Assembly: GCF_001439735.1 (NCBI RefSeq)
Contig: NZ_JYLN01000001.1
Location: forward strand, 248,001-312,000
Reading direction: 5' to 3'
Origin: Pseudomonas paralactis
GTDB lineage: Bacteria; Pseudomonadota; Gammaproteobacteria; Pseudomonadales; Pseudomonadaceae
Length of the DNA stretch: 64,000 bases
Position numbers and translations under genes: made by a program. Below are positions 1 through 8,812 of the stretch, one piece after another. The notes beneath the pieces are model-generated. The model did not search any database and was not told the origin of the DNA. It saw nothing but the letters and a program-made list of their open reading frames with translations. Within the stretch, counting starts at the first letter, position 1; each line of letters begins with the position of its first letter.

Positions 1-663
1 GGATCCACGGCGCTCGATCATCGACGAGCTGAACCAGCAGATGGAAGCGTTCTTCGGCTCTGGCAAGAAAGCCCAGGTCATCCCGAACGCCTGCGCAAAG
101 AACGCGACAAGCTCGCACCGTCCGTGCTCGCCGAAGTAGCTAAGAGCGTCGTAGCCAGCGCGGCAGCGAAGAACCTGGGTATGCACATCAAACGCGTGAC
201 GCTGATCGCCTAGGAGAACGGCTTCAAGTTTGCCGACACCCCATGAGGCGCATCAGCAAGAGAGCTGCCGCACGGCGCAGACCGACCTGGCTGGCGTTGC
301 CGGCAAGTGGAATAAAGGAATCAGGCCAGGGCCAAGGACAACGCGCAGATCCAGCGGGAAAAGCGCCCGAAAGAGAAGGCGCTGCTCGACAAGATCGGCG
401 CCGAGAAGCGCTCGTTGATTGTCTCGAAAGCGCTCGATGATGCACTGCTGGGCGTGCGCCACGATTTCGAGGAATGGCATGAGACAGTAACCTTCCTGAT
501 CAACTTAGCGGCAGCACCTGCCAAAGAGACTGCACGCCTCGTAATCATGTCGCGACCGAGTTTCGAGATAACAGAAAAGCAGCCGCGACAGCTGGAAGAA
601 TTCAGCAAGACGGGGCTTGATCCTCTCAGCTCAAGACCGACTCGGTCGAATTCAGCAGCTTAA
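1..663 (+). pseudogene. Decayed phage-type gene fragments
   Basis: No intact gene spans this stretch. Short protein-like pieces appear in different plus-strand frames. They include a piece reading RRSIIDELNQQMEAFF near base 10, a lysine/alanine-rich piece ending in a stop at about 212, and a helical, charged piece (AKDNAQIQREKRPKEKALL) that runs on to the stop at 661-663. The frame breaks suggest a phage regulatory gene with several indels, cut by the window edge. The parent family is not recognised with certainty. Confidence 0.4.
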
Positions 664-842
664 TCTGGAAAACAGAGTTTTTCTTCGACTTCCCAAGTAA
701 CACCCGCACTCTGATTGCTTTCGACGACGAGAAGGTCGCCTTTCAAGGCCTTAACCTGCCCAAAGCGTTCTGAGCCAGTAGTCGTATCGCCTACTTGATC
801 ACCGATTTCAAAGGTCACGCTCCCGTTTTCGTTGTGCTTCAT
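660..842 (-). CDS. Hypothetical 60-residue protein
   Basis: The start is the ATG at 842 because GGAG lies seven bases upstream. Longer readings would begin inside less protein-like sequence. The product is small and acidic and rich in Val, Gly and Thr. It has alternating beta-strand-like stretches (KALKGDLLVVES) and no membrane segment or signal peptide. It resembles the small SH3-like or DUF proteins of pseudomonad accessory regions, but no family is claimed. It overlaps the end of the decayed phage fragment by four bases on the opposite strand. Confidence 0.5.
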   Translation of the reverse strand: MKHNENGSVTFEIGDQVGDTTTGSERFGQVKALKGDLLVVESNQSAGVTWEVEEKLCFPD

Positions 843-861
843 GTCACTGCTCCGGTTTGGT

Positions 862-1125
862 TTAGGGGCAACCGTAATACCCCATATCACTGAACAGCGC
901 CAGCCAACGCATCCCTATCGCTTTGCTTGCGTATCGGGAATAAGCCAACCCAATAAAAAAAGCGCTCGCGGGGCCAACAAGCCAAGTGACAGTCGTTCCT
1001 GGGCTGAGAATTGGCACTACGATAGCTACTGCAAACAGACCTATTGCTGTCCATAGTTTACTACGCGGCGTAAACCACTCGCGAAACGCTTCAAGCCTTC
1101 TTGTAGTGGTCAACTTCAATTTCAC
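862..1125 (-). CDS. Small two-helix membrane protein, hypothetical
   Basis: The 87-residue reading frame starts at a GTG. It has a basic N-terminus and two hydrophobic segments, about residues 23-42 and 46-62, as expected for a small inner-membrane hairpin protein. There is no convincing ribosome binding site before the GTG, so the start is uncertain. Family and role are unknown. It is followed 20 bases downstream by the 60-residue gene on the same strand, which may share its transcript. Confidence 0.35.
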   Translation of the reverse strand: MKLKLTTTRRLEAFREWFTPRSKLWTAIGLFAVAIVVPILSPGTTVTWLVGPASAFFIGLAYSRYASKAIGMRWLALFSDMGYYGCP

Positions 1126-1196
1126 GCCATACTGGACAATGGAACAAAAAAACCATATCTATCAAAAACTGCCTTACCCTGTGTTTATTTAAGCCC

Positions 1197-1829
1197 CTAG
1201 AATAACCGCGCAGCCAGAATGGCAATGGCCAATAGCAGAATAACAGCGCCAAAAAATTTATTAATAGAGACCCCTATGGCCGGACGCCTTTTTATTTTCA
1301 TTGCAATTTCACCAGCCAGAAACATCAGAGGAGTTTCAATCAAGAACATAATGAAGATTAGCTCAACGCCCAAAATCAGCATCTGCATACCCGGCATACC
1401 CGCTTCAACCTGAATAAACTGCGGGATAAATACCAATGTAAAGATGATGGCCTTAGGGTTCAGCACGTTGGTCAGTAATCCTTGCGAATAAAGTTCACTA
1501 AGGCTTTTCTGCTCGCTGTTATTTTGAAGGCTAATCGTGTTTTTGTTGTTAAAAATGCCAAGGCCTACCCACATGATATAGAGCGCGCCACCGATGACGA
1601 AAAACTCATATAACACAGGCGAAGAGGCGATCAGTGCCGTAACGCCGGCAATCGCAAGACCGATGTGACACATCACCCCAGTGACAGCGCCCAATACCGT
1701 AATCAGCCCCGCTTTCGTTCCCTGGGTTATGGCATTAGACAATGCGCAAAGCATGTCGGCACCAGGGATCAACGTTAACGCAGCAGCCGAAATAGCAAAT
1801 AAACCCAGCGTAGAAATATCGATGAACAC
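1197..1829 (-). CDS. LysE/RhtB family amino-acid exporter
   Basis: The 210-residue protein has the LysE/RhtB layout: about six hydrophobic segments, an N-terminal TLIPGAD motif typical of the family, and a central polar loop (about residues 95-115) before the NPKA motif. These carriers export amino acids or their derivatives across the inner membrane. The start is a GTG with GAGGAG eight bases upstream. It lies directly downstream of an AraC-type regulator on the same strand, a common pairing in which the regulator controls the exporter. The sequence is more AT-rich than the prophage and housekeeping DNA, which suggests transfer. The substrate cannot be read from sequence. Confidence 0.85.
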   Translation of the reverse strand: MFIDISTLGLFAISAAALTLIPGADMLCALSNAITQGTKAGLITVLGAVTGVMCHIGLAIAGVTALIASSPVLYEFFVIGGALYIMWVGLGIFNNKNTISLQNNSEQKSLSELYSQGLLTNVLNPKAIIFTLVFIPQFIQVEAGMPGMQMLILGVELIFIMFLIETPLMFLAGEIAMKIKRRPAIGVSINKFFGAVILLLAIAILAARLF

Positions 1830-1897
1830 GTTTTCATCTCCTCGTCAAAAAGGCACATAGTCGGTCCCTCTTAGTCGGCGAGATAGAACGATATTGC

Positions 1898-2710
1898 TCA
1901 CATGCGTCGGTTGCGATAGCTACATGGCGTGACGCCGTAAGTTGACTTAAATACCCTGCCCATGTGCGACTGATCGGCAAACCCGCAAGCGATAGCGATT
2001 TCCGCGATATCTCCGCCCCTGGAAAGCAATACCTTAGCCTGTTGCAATCTAAGCTGCCGCTGATAGCGACTCGGTGATAAACCGAATTTTGCCGAGAATT
2101 GACGACAAAGGTGGAACTTCGATATGCCGACTTCCCGTGCCAGCATATCCAGACGCACTTCCTGGGCATTATGATCGTGCAGATACTCTTTTGCTCTTCG
2201 CAAGCTTGGCGTGATGTCGCTGGCCTCAGTTAATGACTGCCACGGAGAAAACACCTGGAGCAGCTCCGCCACACATTCGCTCCATACCACTTCTCGGTCA
2301 AAATGACTGGATTGCGTTTCAATCAGTACCGAAGCGGTTTCACACAACTTTCTGGCGAAAGCCGCATGTTCGATGTGCTTCCCCTTAATAGCCGGTAAAT
2401 GCACAGCCATGCTTTCCGCTGCGCCGAGCAGCATCTCGTTGCTGGGATAAAACATAAAATAGTGGCAGCCCTCCTCACCCAGAGGTGTCCCGGCATGCAT
2501 CTGCCCTGGCGAGATGATGCTGATTTGCCCACGGCGGACGATACCGTCGGAATCTCCTTTGGCGCTGTTGTTATTGGCGCCACGCAGGACAACGCCAATC
2601 GACCAGGTATCATGCCAGTGCACGTCAAATCGATGGTCCGAAAAGTCCGCTATCAGCAACTCAAGACCGCCCAACGCGTCAAAACGATGCATGAATGCCG
2701 AATTTCCCAT
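1898..2710 (-). CDS. AraC family transcriptional regulator
   Basis: The 270-residue reading from the ATG at 2710 has an N-terminal cupin-type effector domain (about 1-150) and a C-terminal double helix-turn-helix (about 170-265). The second helix-turn-helix carries the AraC signature (IAIACGFADQSHMGRVFK). The frame is open for 27 more codons upstream. I chose 2710 because the protein-like sequence begins there, but the ribosome binding site is weak. It probably activates the LysE exporter 68 bases downstream in response to an amino acid or analogue. This role is inferred from the pairing. Confidence 0.85.
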   Translation of the reverse strand: MGNSAFMHRFDALGGLELLIADFSDHRFDVHWHDTWSIGVVLRGANNNSAKGDSDGIVRRGQISIISPGQMHAGTPLGEEGCHYFMFYPSNEMLLGAAESMAVHLPAIKGKHIEHAAFARKLCETASVLIETQSSHFDREVVWSECVAELLQVFSPWQSLTEASDITPSLRRAKEYLHDHNAQEVRLDMLAREVGISKFHLCRQFSAKFGLSPSRYQRQLRLQQAKVLLSRGGDIAEIAIACGFADQSHMGRVFKSTYGVTPCSYRNRRM

Positions 2711-2814
2711 TACATTTTTACCCGAACAATCGTTGCCACCGTAGGCCAAAATAACACACAACACGCAGCGTGAAAGCCCGCAGCTCAGCATTGAAAATGC
2801 TTGCGCAGCATCTT

Positions 2815-2836
2815 AAAAAAGGGGCCGCTGGGCCCC
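2815..2836 (-). terminator. Rho-independent terminator
   Basis: On the minus strand GGGGCC, a CAGC loop and GGCCCC are followed by six T. It sits 45 bases beyond the stop of the metallo-hydrolase gene and closes the SDR/hydrolase transcript. Confidence 0.8.
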
Positions 2837-2880
2837 ATAACATTATGTTGGCATTCGTTCCTTGTTAACTAGCATGCAGA

Positions 2881-3831
2881 TTAATGTTTATTAATCACAC
2901 CGTAGTTCAAAGGGTGCCAGTCATAGCCATCTCCCTTTTTACTGATGTAGCCCAGGCCAGGGAAGGACAAATGGGCGCCCGCGACAAGCGCTTTTTGCTG
3001 TGCAAGGTCATCAAACAGCCTCTTGCGCTGCGCAACGGCGGCAGAGGCGTCAATATCATAGGCGATGGCGACATTCGGGTCAGGGAATTGCACGGAGGCG
3101 ACGTGGATCATATCCCCCAGTATCACCATCTTTTTCCCTTTGCTTTCGACGGCAAACACGCTGTGTCCTGGCGTGTGCCCGCGCGTTTCGATAGCCGAAA
3201 TACCCGGGGTTAGTTCCTTTTCGCCCTCGAATGTCTTCAGTTTCCCCGCCGTTTCATAAGGTTTCAATGAGGCGATCGCGGCATCGAAGAAGCGCTTATC
3301 TTTCTCTTCCGCCTGCCGTTTTGTTTCTTCATTAAGCCAAAAAGCGACTTCTTCTTTTTCCACTCTGACAATGGCGTTCGGGAAAGCGATTTTATTCTGC
3401 GCCACCAGCCCCCCCACATGATCGGGGTGCAAATGGGTTAAATAAATCTCATCCACCTGCTCCGCCTTATAGCCCGAAGCATTCAAATTTTTCATCATCT
3501 TGCCCAGCGTTTCACCATGCAGCGCGCCGGTGCCGACATCGACTAAAACTAACTTTTCTCCGGTGTTAATAAGATAGGCATTCACCGATGTCGGCAACGG
3601 TAACGATAGGTTATTGACCTCCATCGCCTTTTCAAGCTGCTTCAGCTGAGTATTGATCAATATTTTATCTGCGGGCATGGGACTTATTCCGTCAGACAAC
3701 GCCGTCACTTCGAAATCGCCAAGCATTATCCTGTAGAAACCAGGATTTTCTATTTTAGAAAAAGGCGCCGCGGCGGCTGAAGCGGCAGAAAAAACGGCGA
3801 GAAACGCGCCAATGAGTATATTGCGACGCAT
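2881..3831 (-). CDS. Secreted MBL-fold metallo-hydrolase
   Basis: The 316-residue protein begins at the ATG at 3831 (GAGG eight bases upstream) with a clear signal peptide: MRRN, a hydrophobic stretch, then an Ala-rich cleavage region. The mature part is a metallo-beta-lactamase fold with the zinc motif THLHPDHVGG and a later GHTPGHS motif. It resembles the methyl-parathion-hydrolase/lactonase-like branch, so it should act in the periplasm on a lactone or ester. The true substrate is unknown. The upstream SDR gene ends 84 bases before this start and probably shares its promoter. A strong terminator follows. Confidence 0.8.
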   Translation of the reverse strand: MRRNILIGAFLAVFSAASAAAAPFSKIENPGFYRIMLGDFEVTALSDGISPMPADKILINTQLKQLEKAMEVNNLSLPLPTSVNAYLINTGEKLVLVDVGTGALHGETLGKMMKNLNASGYKAEQVDEIYLTHLHPDHVGGLVAQNKIAFPNAIVRVEKEEVAFWLNEETKRQAEEKDKRFFDAAIASLKPYETAGKLKTFEGEKELTPGISAIETRGHTPGHSVFAVESKGKKMVILGDMIHVASVQFPDPNVAIAYDIDASAAVAQRKRLFDDLAQQKALVAGAHLSFPGLGYISKKGDGYDWHPLNYGVINKH

Positions 3832-3915
3832 AGAGAACCTCGTAGATTGAAGAAGGAAATACCTAAAAAACTCTATGTAACAAGGGACATGAACTAAGAA
3901 TATCCCTCTAATCAC

Positions 3916-4659
3916 TTAGAACTCCTGCACTGTCGGCCTGATAACGATTTCACTCACGTCAACGTCCAAAGGCTGCTCGATCGCATACGCTATGGCACGC
4001 GCGATCGCATCGGCAGAAATTGCCTGGCTCTGGTAAAGCTCGCTAACGGCCTTCGAACTCTCCGCGTGCGAGCTACCCATCTTCAGTTCGGTATCTATCA
4101 GGCCCGGAGAAATGATCGTGGTTCTGATCTTCCCGCCGACTTCATGGCGTAAACCTTCGGTTATAGCGCTTACTGCGAATTTTGTGCCGCTATAGACCGT
4201 CCCTCCGGGACTAAACACTTTCTTGCCGGCGATAGAGGAAATAGTGATGTAATGACCGAATTGCTGTTTTTCGAACAGCGGCAACGTCGCGGCGATGCCG
4301 TAAAGCACCCCTTTAACATTGATATCGATCATCCGCTCCCACTCATCAACCTTCACGGCATTGAGCGGAGCAATCGACATCAGCCCCGCGTTGTTGATCA
4401 ATACATCGATCTTACCAAATTGCCTAACAGCCATAGCGATGATCGCTTCGACATCCTGGCGGTTCGTCACATCCGCCTGCAGCGCCAATGCAATCCCCCC
4501 GGCATCAACGATTTCCCGAACTAAATCGTCAAGACGAGCTTTTCTACGCGCTGCGACGACCAACTTGGCCCCCTTCGCCGCCAGATGCTTTGCGGTGGCT
4601 TCTCCAAGACCGCTGCTTGCGCCGGTGATCACAACGACTTTGCCTGAGATACTGTTCAT
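3916..4659 (-). CDS. SDR family oxidoreductase
   Basis: This is a classical 247-residue short-chain dehydrogenase/reductase. It shows the TGASSGLG nucleotide motif at residues 12-19, NNAG near 90, and a YSGTK active-site Tyr/Lys near 154-158. NADP is likely because basic residues (AARRK) follow the second strand. It is cytoplasmic. It is the first gene of a two-gene unit with the secreted metallo-hydrolase, so the two may act on the same compound on either side of the inner membrane. That link is inference. The start is the ATG at 4659, preceded by GGGAAGC. Confidence 0.85.
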   Translation of the reverse strand: MNSISGKVVVITGASSGLGEATAKHLAAKGAKLVVAARRKARLDDLVREIVDAGGIALALQADVTNRQDVEAIIAMAVRQFGKIDVLINNAGLMSIAPLNAVKVDEWERMIDINVKGVLYGIAATLPLFEKQQFGHYITISSIAGKKVFSPGGTVYSGTKFAVSAITEGLRHEVGGKIRTTIISPGLIDTELKMGSSHAESSKAVSELYQSQAISADAIARAIAYAIEQPLDVDVSEIVIRPTVQEF

Positions 4660-4782
4660 CTTGCTTCCCTCATGTGTTTGTCTGTGGGAGTACTTTATCT
4701 ACTGTTTAACATCAGTAAATGGGCGTATCGCAAACCGGCTTTTTAATACCTGGAATACACCCGATCAGCACGAACGACTTAG

Positions 4783-5580
4783 TCAGCTTAGCTTACGCTC
4801 ACCACTGCCCTCTGATACCGGCGAAAACTCTCTCGCTAACGTCTCTGCATTACGTGCCAAAATGCCAACATCGACTCCAACCGCCACGAATGTAGCCCCC
4901 AGCATTAGGCATCTTCGGGCAAAGTTAACATCGAGTGTCAAAATACCTGATGGTTTTCCAACTCGCTCCAGGCGCTTGATTGCATCTTCAATCGCATTAA
5001 CAACCACAGCACAATTGGGCTCTCCGGGGAAACCAAGGCTGGCAGCAAGATCCGCTGGCCCAATAAATACGCCATCCACGCCTTCAATCAAGGCGATTTT
5101 TTCCAATCTTTCGAGAGACTCTGCCGTTTCTACTTGCACCAACAGACAAAGCTCCTCATGAGCACGCTTTGCATAATTGTCAATCCGACCAAACCGGGTC
5201 GCGCGCGTCAGGCCAGAAACACCTCGGATACCTGCAGGCGGATAATGCATGGCCGCGACAGCACGTTCAGCCTCTACCTCATTTTGGACGTAAGGAATCA
5301 ACAAGGTCTGAGCACCAATATCCAGAAAACGCTTGATTAAAACCGGGTCATTGCTCGCAGGCCTGACAATCGGATTTACTTGGTAAGGCGCCAGCGTCTG
5401 CAGTTGAGGAAGAACACTCAATACGTCAGACGGTGAATGTTCTGTATCTAAAAGAAGCCAGTCAAACCCTGTTGCGGCAACAATCTCCGCCGCGTAACTT
5501 CCGGGCAGGCTGCACCATAATCCAATCTGTTTGCGTCTTTGCGCAATAGCATACTTGAAGTGATTGACCGGAATTTGCAT
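4783..5580 (-). CDS. hpaI: HpcH/HpaI family aldolase
   Basis: The 265-residue protein matches class II pyruvate aldolases of the HpaI type (4-hydroxy-2-oxoheptanedioate aldolase). Visible landmarks are the substrate-side DTEHSPSD, the Arg in IVRPASND, the metal Glu in VQVETAES and the metal Asp in GPADLAASLG. The reaction would split a 4-hydroxy-2-oxo acid to pyruvate plus an aldehyde. It lies 11 bases downstream of the hydratase gene, so the two follow each other as in homoprotocatechuate degradation. No ring-cleavage genes are present, so the natural substrate may differ from that of the hpa pathway. Confidence 0.85.
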   Translation of the reverse strand: MQIPVNHFKYAIAQRRKQIGLWCSLPGSYAAEIVAATGFDWLLLDTEHSPSDVLSVLPQLQTLAPYQVNPIVRPASNDPVLIKRFLDIGAQTLLIPYVQNEVEAERAVAAMHYPPAGIRGVSGLTRATRFGRIDNYAKRAHEELCLLVQVETAESLERLEKIALIEGVDGVFIGPADLAASLGFPGEPNCAVVVNAIEDAIKRLERVGKPSGILTLDVNFARRCLMLGATFVAVGVDVGILARNAETLAREFSPVSEGSGERKLS

Positions 5581-5591
5581 GTGGCGCCTCT

Positions 5592-6374
5592 CTATTTAAA
5601 TGATACGCCAATAGCCCCAAGTGGACCGAAATCCGCATGAATCACATCTCCTTTAGAAATATCGACTGGTCGCGTAAACGAGCCGCAGAGCACAATCTGG
5701 CCCTTCTCCAGTTTCCCGCCAACGGCATGAAGTTTATTCACCAGCCATGCGATGCCAGCCGCCGGGTGCCCCATGATTGCGGCTGATACACCAGACTCTT
5801 CGATGATGCCATTCTTCGAAAGCGTGGCGCCTATCCACCGGATATCAACATCCATTGGGCGAATTGTGCGCCCGCCAATGACTATCGCTCCAAAGGCGGC
5901 ATTGTCGGCAATAGTGTCGGTGATCGCCCGCGGCACCTCGGTCCGATAATCAATTATTTCCATGGCAGGTGTAACGAATTCGGTAGCACGCAAGACATCG
6001 TGAATTCGGGTGCCTGGCCCTTCGAGATCCTCGCCCATAATGAATGCCAGCTCAACTTCAAGACGTGGTTTCAAGAATCCGGCAGCGTCGATGCATGCAC
6101 CATCGTTGTAAAGAGCATCGTCAAGAATGCGGCCGTAATCCGGCTCGGTCATGTTTGATGCCTGCTGCATAGCCCTGGATGTCAAACCGATCTTGTGCCC
6201 GATTACGCGGGCACCTTTAGCTATCCTGAAATCCGCCCAAAGCGCTTGTATTTGATAGGCATCCTCGATTTCTATATGTGGGAAGGTCTTGCTCAACTGC
6301 GCAATTGGCTTTCGTTCAATCTCTGCTTGCATAAGTTGAACGGCGGCGCTTTGGCGTTCTATTTCGCTCAGCAT
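5592..6374 (-). CDS. hpaH: HpaH-like 2-oxo-acid hydratase
   Basis: The start is the ATG at 6374, with GGGAG six bases upstream. The 260-residue product belongs to the fumarylacetoacetase-fold hydratases (HpaH/MhpD). It has the metal-site segment KPRLEVELAFIMGEDL and the conserved GHKIGLTS and SGVSAAIMGHPA stretches. These enzymes add water to a 2-oxo-4-enoate, feeding an HpaI-type aldolase, and that gene is next in the operon. Its role as a step-pair with the aldolase is well supported. The exact dicarboxylic substrate is inferred from family resemblance. Confidence 0.85.
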   Translation of the reverse strand: MLSEIERQSAAVQLMQAEIERKPIAQLSKTFPHIEIEDAYQIQALWADFRIAKGARVIGHKIGLTSRAMQQASNMTEPDYGRILDDALYNDGACIDAAGFLKPRLEVELAFIMGEDLEGPGTRIHDVLRATEFVTPAMEIIDYRTEVPRAITDTIADNAAFGAIVIGGRTIRPMDVDIRWIGATLSKNGIIEESGVSAAIMGHPAAGIAWLVNKLHAVGGKLEKGQIVLCGSFTRPVDISKGDVIHADFGPLGAIGVSFK

Positions 6375-6469
6375 GTTAATCTCCCATTCAAATTGAAAAC
6401 ACACTATCAAATGACAGCATTAATTGATTTTTTACTATTGGCTGTCCGTCGAATGGAATAAGGCGAGCC

Positions 6470-7777
6470 TCAATCTTCGCTCGCAATTTTTTGCAGAATT
6501 AGCGCCAAGAGGCCTGCAATAAATAGACACGCAGCCATCACTGCGAGACCCGCCGTGAAGTTTCCCGTTTCCTCTTTCAACCATCCCATAATCCACGGGC
6601 CTAAAAACCCGCCAAGAGTGCCAATCGAATTGATTAGCGCGAGCCCGCCTGCCGCCGCAACGCCTACGAGATAGCGCGATGGGATTGCCCAAAAAACGGC
6701 GCGGGCGGCGTTCACACCTACCAATGCAATCGTCAACCCCACTAATGAAAATACAAACGACTGAGTGAGGAAAGAAACAAAGAACCCTAAGCCCGCGATC
6801 ACGCAGGTGAGCATTACATTTTTGATCCGACGGCCGTTCTTGTCGACGTAAGCAGCCCAAGCGATCATTACAACGACAGCACATAGATAGGGGATGGCGG
6901 TCAGGAAGCCGACAGCGACGTTCGAAAAATTCTCCTGCTTGATAATCTGTGGCAACCAAACTTGCACACCGTATGATCCGATAGAGAACCCCAGATATAT
7001 ACCGCTGAGTATCCAGACACGAATATCGGAAAGTACAGATCGCATATTGGTTGCGGGTTTTACACGCTGCTCGTTAGCTACCAGCCTGACTACGAGCTCC
7101 CGCTCGTGAGGCTTGAGCCATGACGCTTTGCCGGGAGAGTCTGCCAGTAGTTTTGCGACGACGAATCCAAGTACAACGCAAGGGAGTGACTCTATTAAAA
7201 ACATCCACTTCCACCCCGCGAGACCCAATACACCATCAAGATTGAGCAATAAAGCGGAGACGGGTGCACCTATAAAAGAAGACGCAGGGATAGCGATTAA
7301 AAACCAGCCAATGATTTGAGCACGGTATTTCGATGGAAACCAACATGACAAATAATATGCAACACCGGGAAAGAATCCAGCTTCGGCGACCCCCAGCATA
7401 AAGCGCAATATATAAAAACTCATTGGCCCTGATGCAAATACCATGGCGGAAGATACCAGCCCCCAGGATATCATTATCCTGGAGATCCACAGCCTGGCCC
7501 CTACGCGATAGAGAATTAGGTTACTGGGCACCTCAAAGAGACAATACCCCAAAAATAGAATGCCCGCGCCATAACCGAATTGAGATGACGTTAACCCGAT
7601 ATCTTCATTCATGGTTAATGCTGCGACTGAGATACTGGTGCGATCTATATAGTTGAAAACATAAGAAATCATGAGAATCGGAAGAAACCGCCACGCGATT
7701 TTTGCGAATAGTTTCTTTTCTATTTCATCAGTAACATTTTGCTGTGCAGGGGTGCTCACTTCTTGTATTAATGACAT
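6470..7777 (-). CDS. MFS transporter, ACS family (HpaX-like)
   Basis: The 435-residue carrier starts at the ATG at 7777 behind GGGAGGG. It has twelve hydrophobic segments, the FNYIDRTSISVAAL motif after the first segment typical of the anion:cation symporter family, and a large central cytoplasmic loop. Members take up organic anions such as 4-hydroxyphenylacetate, phthalate or tartrate. Its place between the hydratase and the deacetylase-like gene makes it the likely uptake system for the substrate of this cluster. Confidence 0.85.
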   Translation of the reverse strand: MSLIQEVSTPAQQNVTDEIEKKLFAKIAWRFLPILMISYVFNYIDRTSISVAALTMNEDIGLTSSQFGYGAGILFLGYCLFEVPSNLILYRVGARLWISRIMISWGLVSSAMVFASGPMSFYILRFMLGVAEAGFFPGVAYYLSCWFPSKYRAQIIGWFLIAIPASSFIGAPVSALLLNLDGVLGLAGWKWMFLIESLPCVVLGFVVAKLLADSPGKASWLKPHERELVVRLVANEQRVKPATNMRSVLSDIRVWILSGIYLGFSIGSYGVQVWLPQIIKQENFSNVAVGFLTAIPYLCAVVVMIAWAAYVDKNGRRIKNVMLTCVIAGLGFFVSFLTQSFVFSLVGLTIALVGVNAARAVFWAIPSRYLVGVAAAGGLALINSIGTLGGFLGPWIMGWLKEETGNFTAGLAVMAACLFIAGLLALILQKIASED

Positions 7778-7846
7778 ATTCCCTCCCGCTAAATGCTTGA
7801 ATGCTGGCTTCTCGCATGTCTCCAGCACTACACCACACGAATCACC

Positions 7847-8704
7847 TTATTCAGAAAAGAAGCGCTCAGCATAGGTAACCTCGATGAAGCCGCGACTCTT
7901 GAACCAGGAGGCCAACTCATCATGTCGGGGATACCAGACATCCGGAAACTGCTTAAAATGGTGAAGTATTTTATTGAAGACCGACGCAATTAACGGACGC
8001 GCACCAAATTGGCAATGAAGCGTCAGATTTATAAGTGAGCCGGGCTCGTGCCGATATAAATAATCAAATGTTTCTTGGTAGGCATTGAGATAATCCGATG
8101 GGCTCTGCCGTAATACACGATTGTCAGCGAAATCAGTATGGGGCAGCCCGACAATGGAGCCTTTGGGCGTTTCAACCATACGAGGAAGATCGGTATCATT
8201 GTAATCCCCATGCCAAAGAAACCCCTCCTGAGCCAAGAATTCTGCGGTTCGATCGGTTGCCGCGACCACAGGAGATAACCACCCTAACGGAGAATGCCCC
8301 AACTGTTCTTCAAATATTCGCTTACAGTCGCGAATGTTTTGCTCCTCTTCCGCAGGCTCCATATAAGCGTGAACTTTATCCTGCGTATATGAATGAGCTG
8401 CAATTTCATGGCCGTACTCCAGAACTGTCTTCATCGCCTCTGGGTACATTTCAATCGACTTGATGTTGGCGCAGACTGTCGCGTTGATCCCGTGGTCATG
8501 GAGGATTCGAACCAATCGCCAAATGCCTTCTCTACCGCCGTATTGGGACCAGGTAACACCTGCACGGTCATAAGTCCCCGGCTTGAGTGAGGTTGTCATT
8601 GGACCGTAAGGCGGCGCCTTTCCTTCAGACCAATTCTCAAGTAATACAGTAACGATGACTGCAATGCGATTTCCATCCGGCCACGCAAATGCTGTAGCTG
8701 ACAT
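7847..8704 (-). CDS. Polysaccharide-deacetylase-like hydrolase
   Basis: The start is the ATG at 8704 (CCGGAG upstream). The 285-residue protein is a NodB-fold hydrolase of the PuuE/allantoinase-like branch. It has a long N-terminal segment, an EIAAHSYTQDK metal-site stretch and a C-terminal LTLHCQFGARP motif. There is no signal peptide, so it is cytoplasmic, which argues against cell-wall polysaccharide as substrate. In this branch the enzymes often open amide rings or deacylate small molecules. It is the first gene of the catabolic operon and diverges from the LysR gene. Confidence 0.75.
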   Translation of the reverse strand: MSATAFAWPDGNRIAVIVTVLLENWSEGKAPPYGPMTTSLKPGTYDRAGVTWSQYGGREGIWRLVRILHDHGINATVCANIKSIEMYPEAMKTVLEYGHEIAAHSYTQDKVHAYMEPAEEEQNIRDCKRIFEEQLGHSPLGWLSPVVAATDRTAEFLAQEGFLWHGDYNDTDLPRMVETPKGSIVGLPHTDFADNRVLRQSPSDYLNAYQETFDYLYRHEPGSLINLTLHCQFGARPLIASVFNKILHHFKQFPDVWYPRHDELASWFKSRGFIEVTYAERFFSE

Positions 8705-8812
8705 ATTTTCTCCGGTTACCTTGCCGCCCCGACAAAAGTACCGGGGGGTTGTGTAACCTAAAAGAACGGCGCTATATTCGTCCAATGGATTAATTGAATA
8801 GAATAATAAGCC
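8705..8812. promoter_or_regulatory. Divergent control region of LysR-regulated operon
   Basis: These 108 bases separate the deacetylase-like gene (minus) from the LysR gene (plus), the usual arrangement for a LysR-type regulator that represses itself and activates the divergent operon. The middle is AT-rich and includes TATATTCG on the plus strand. I could not define a T-N11-A operator with confidence. Confidence 0.5.
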
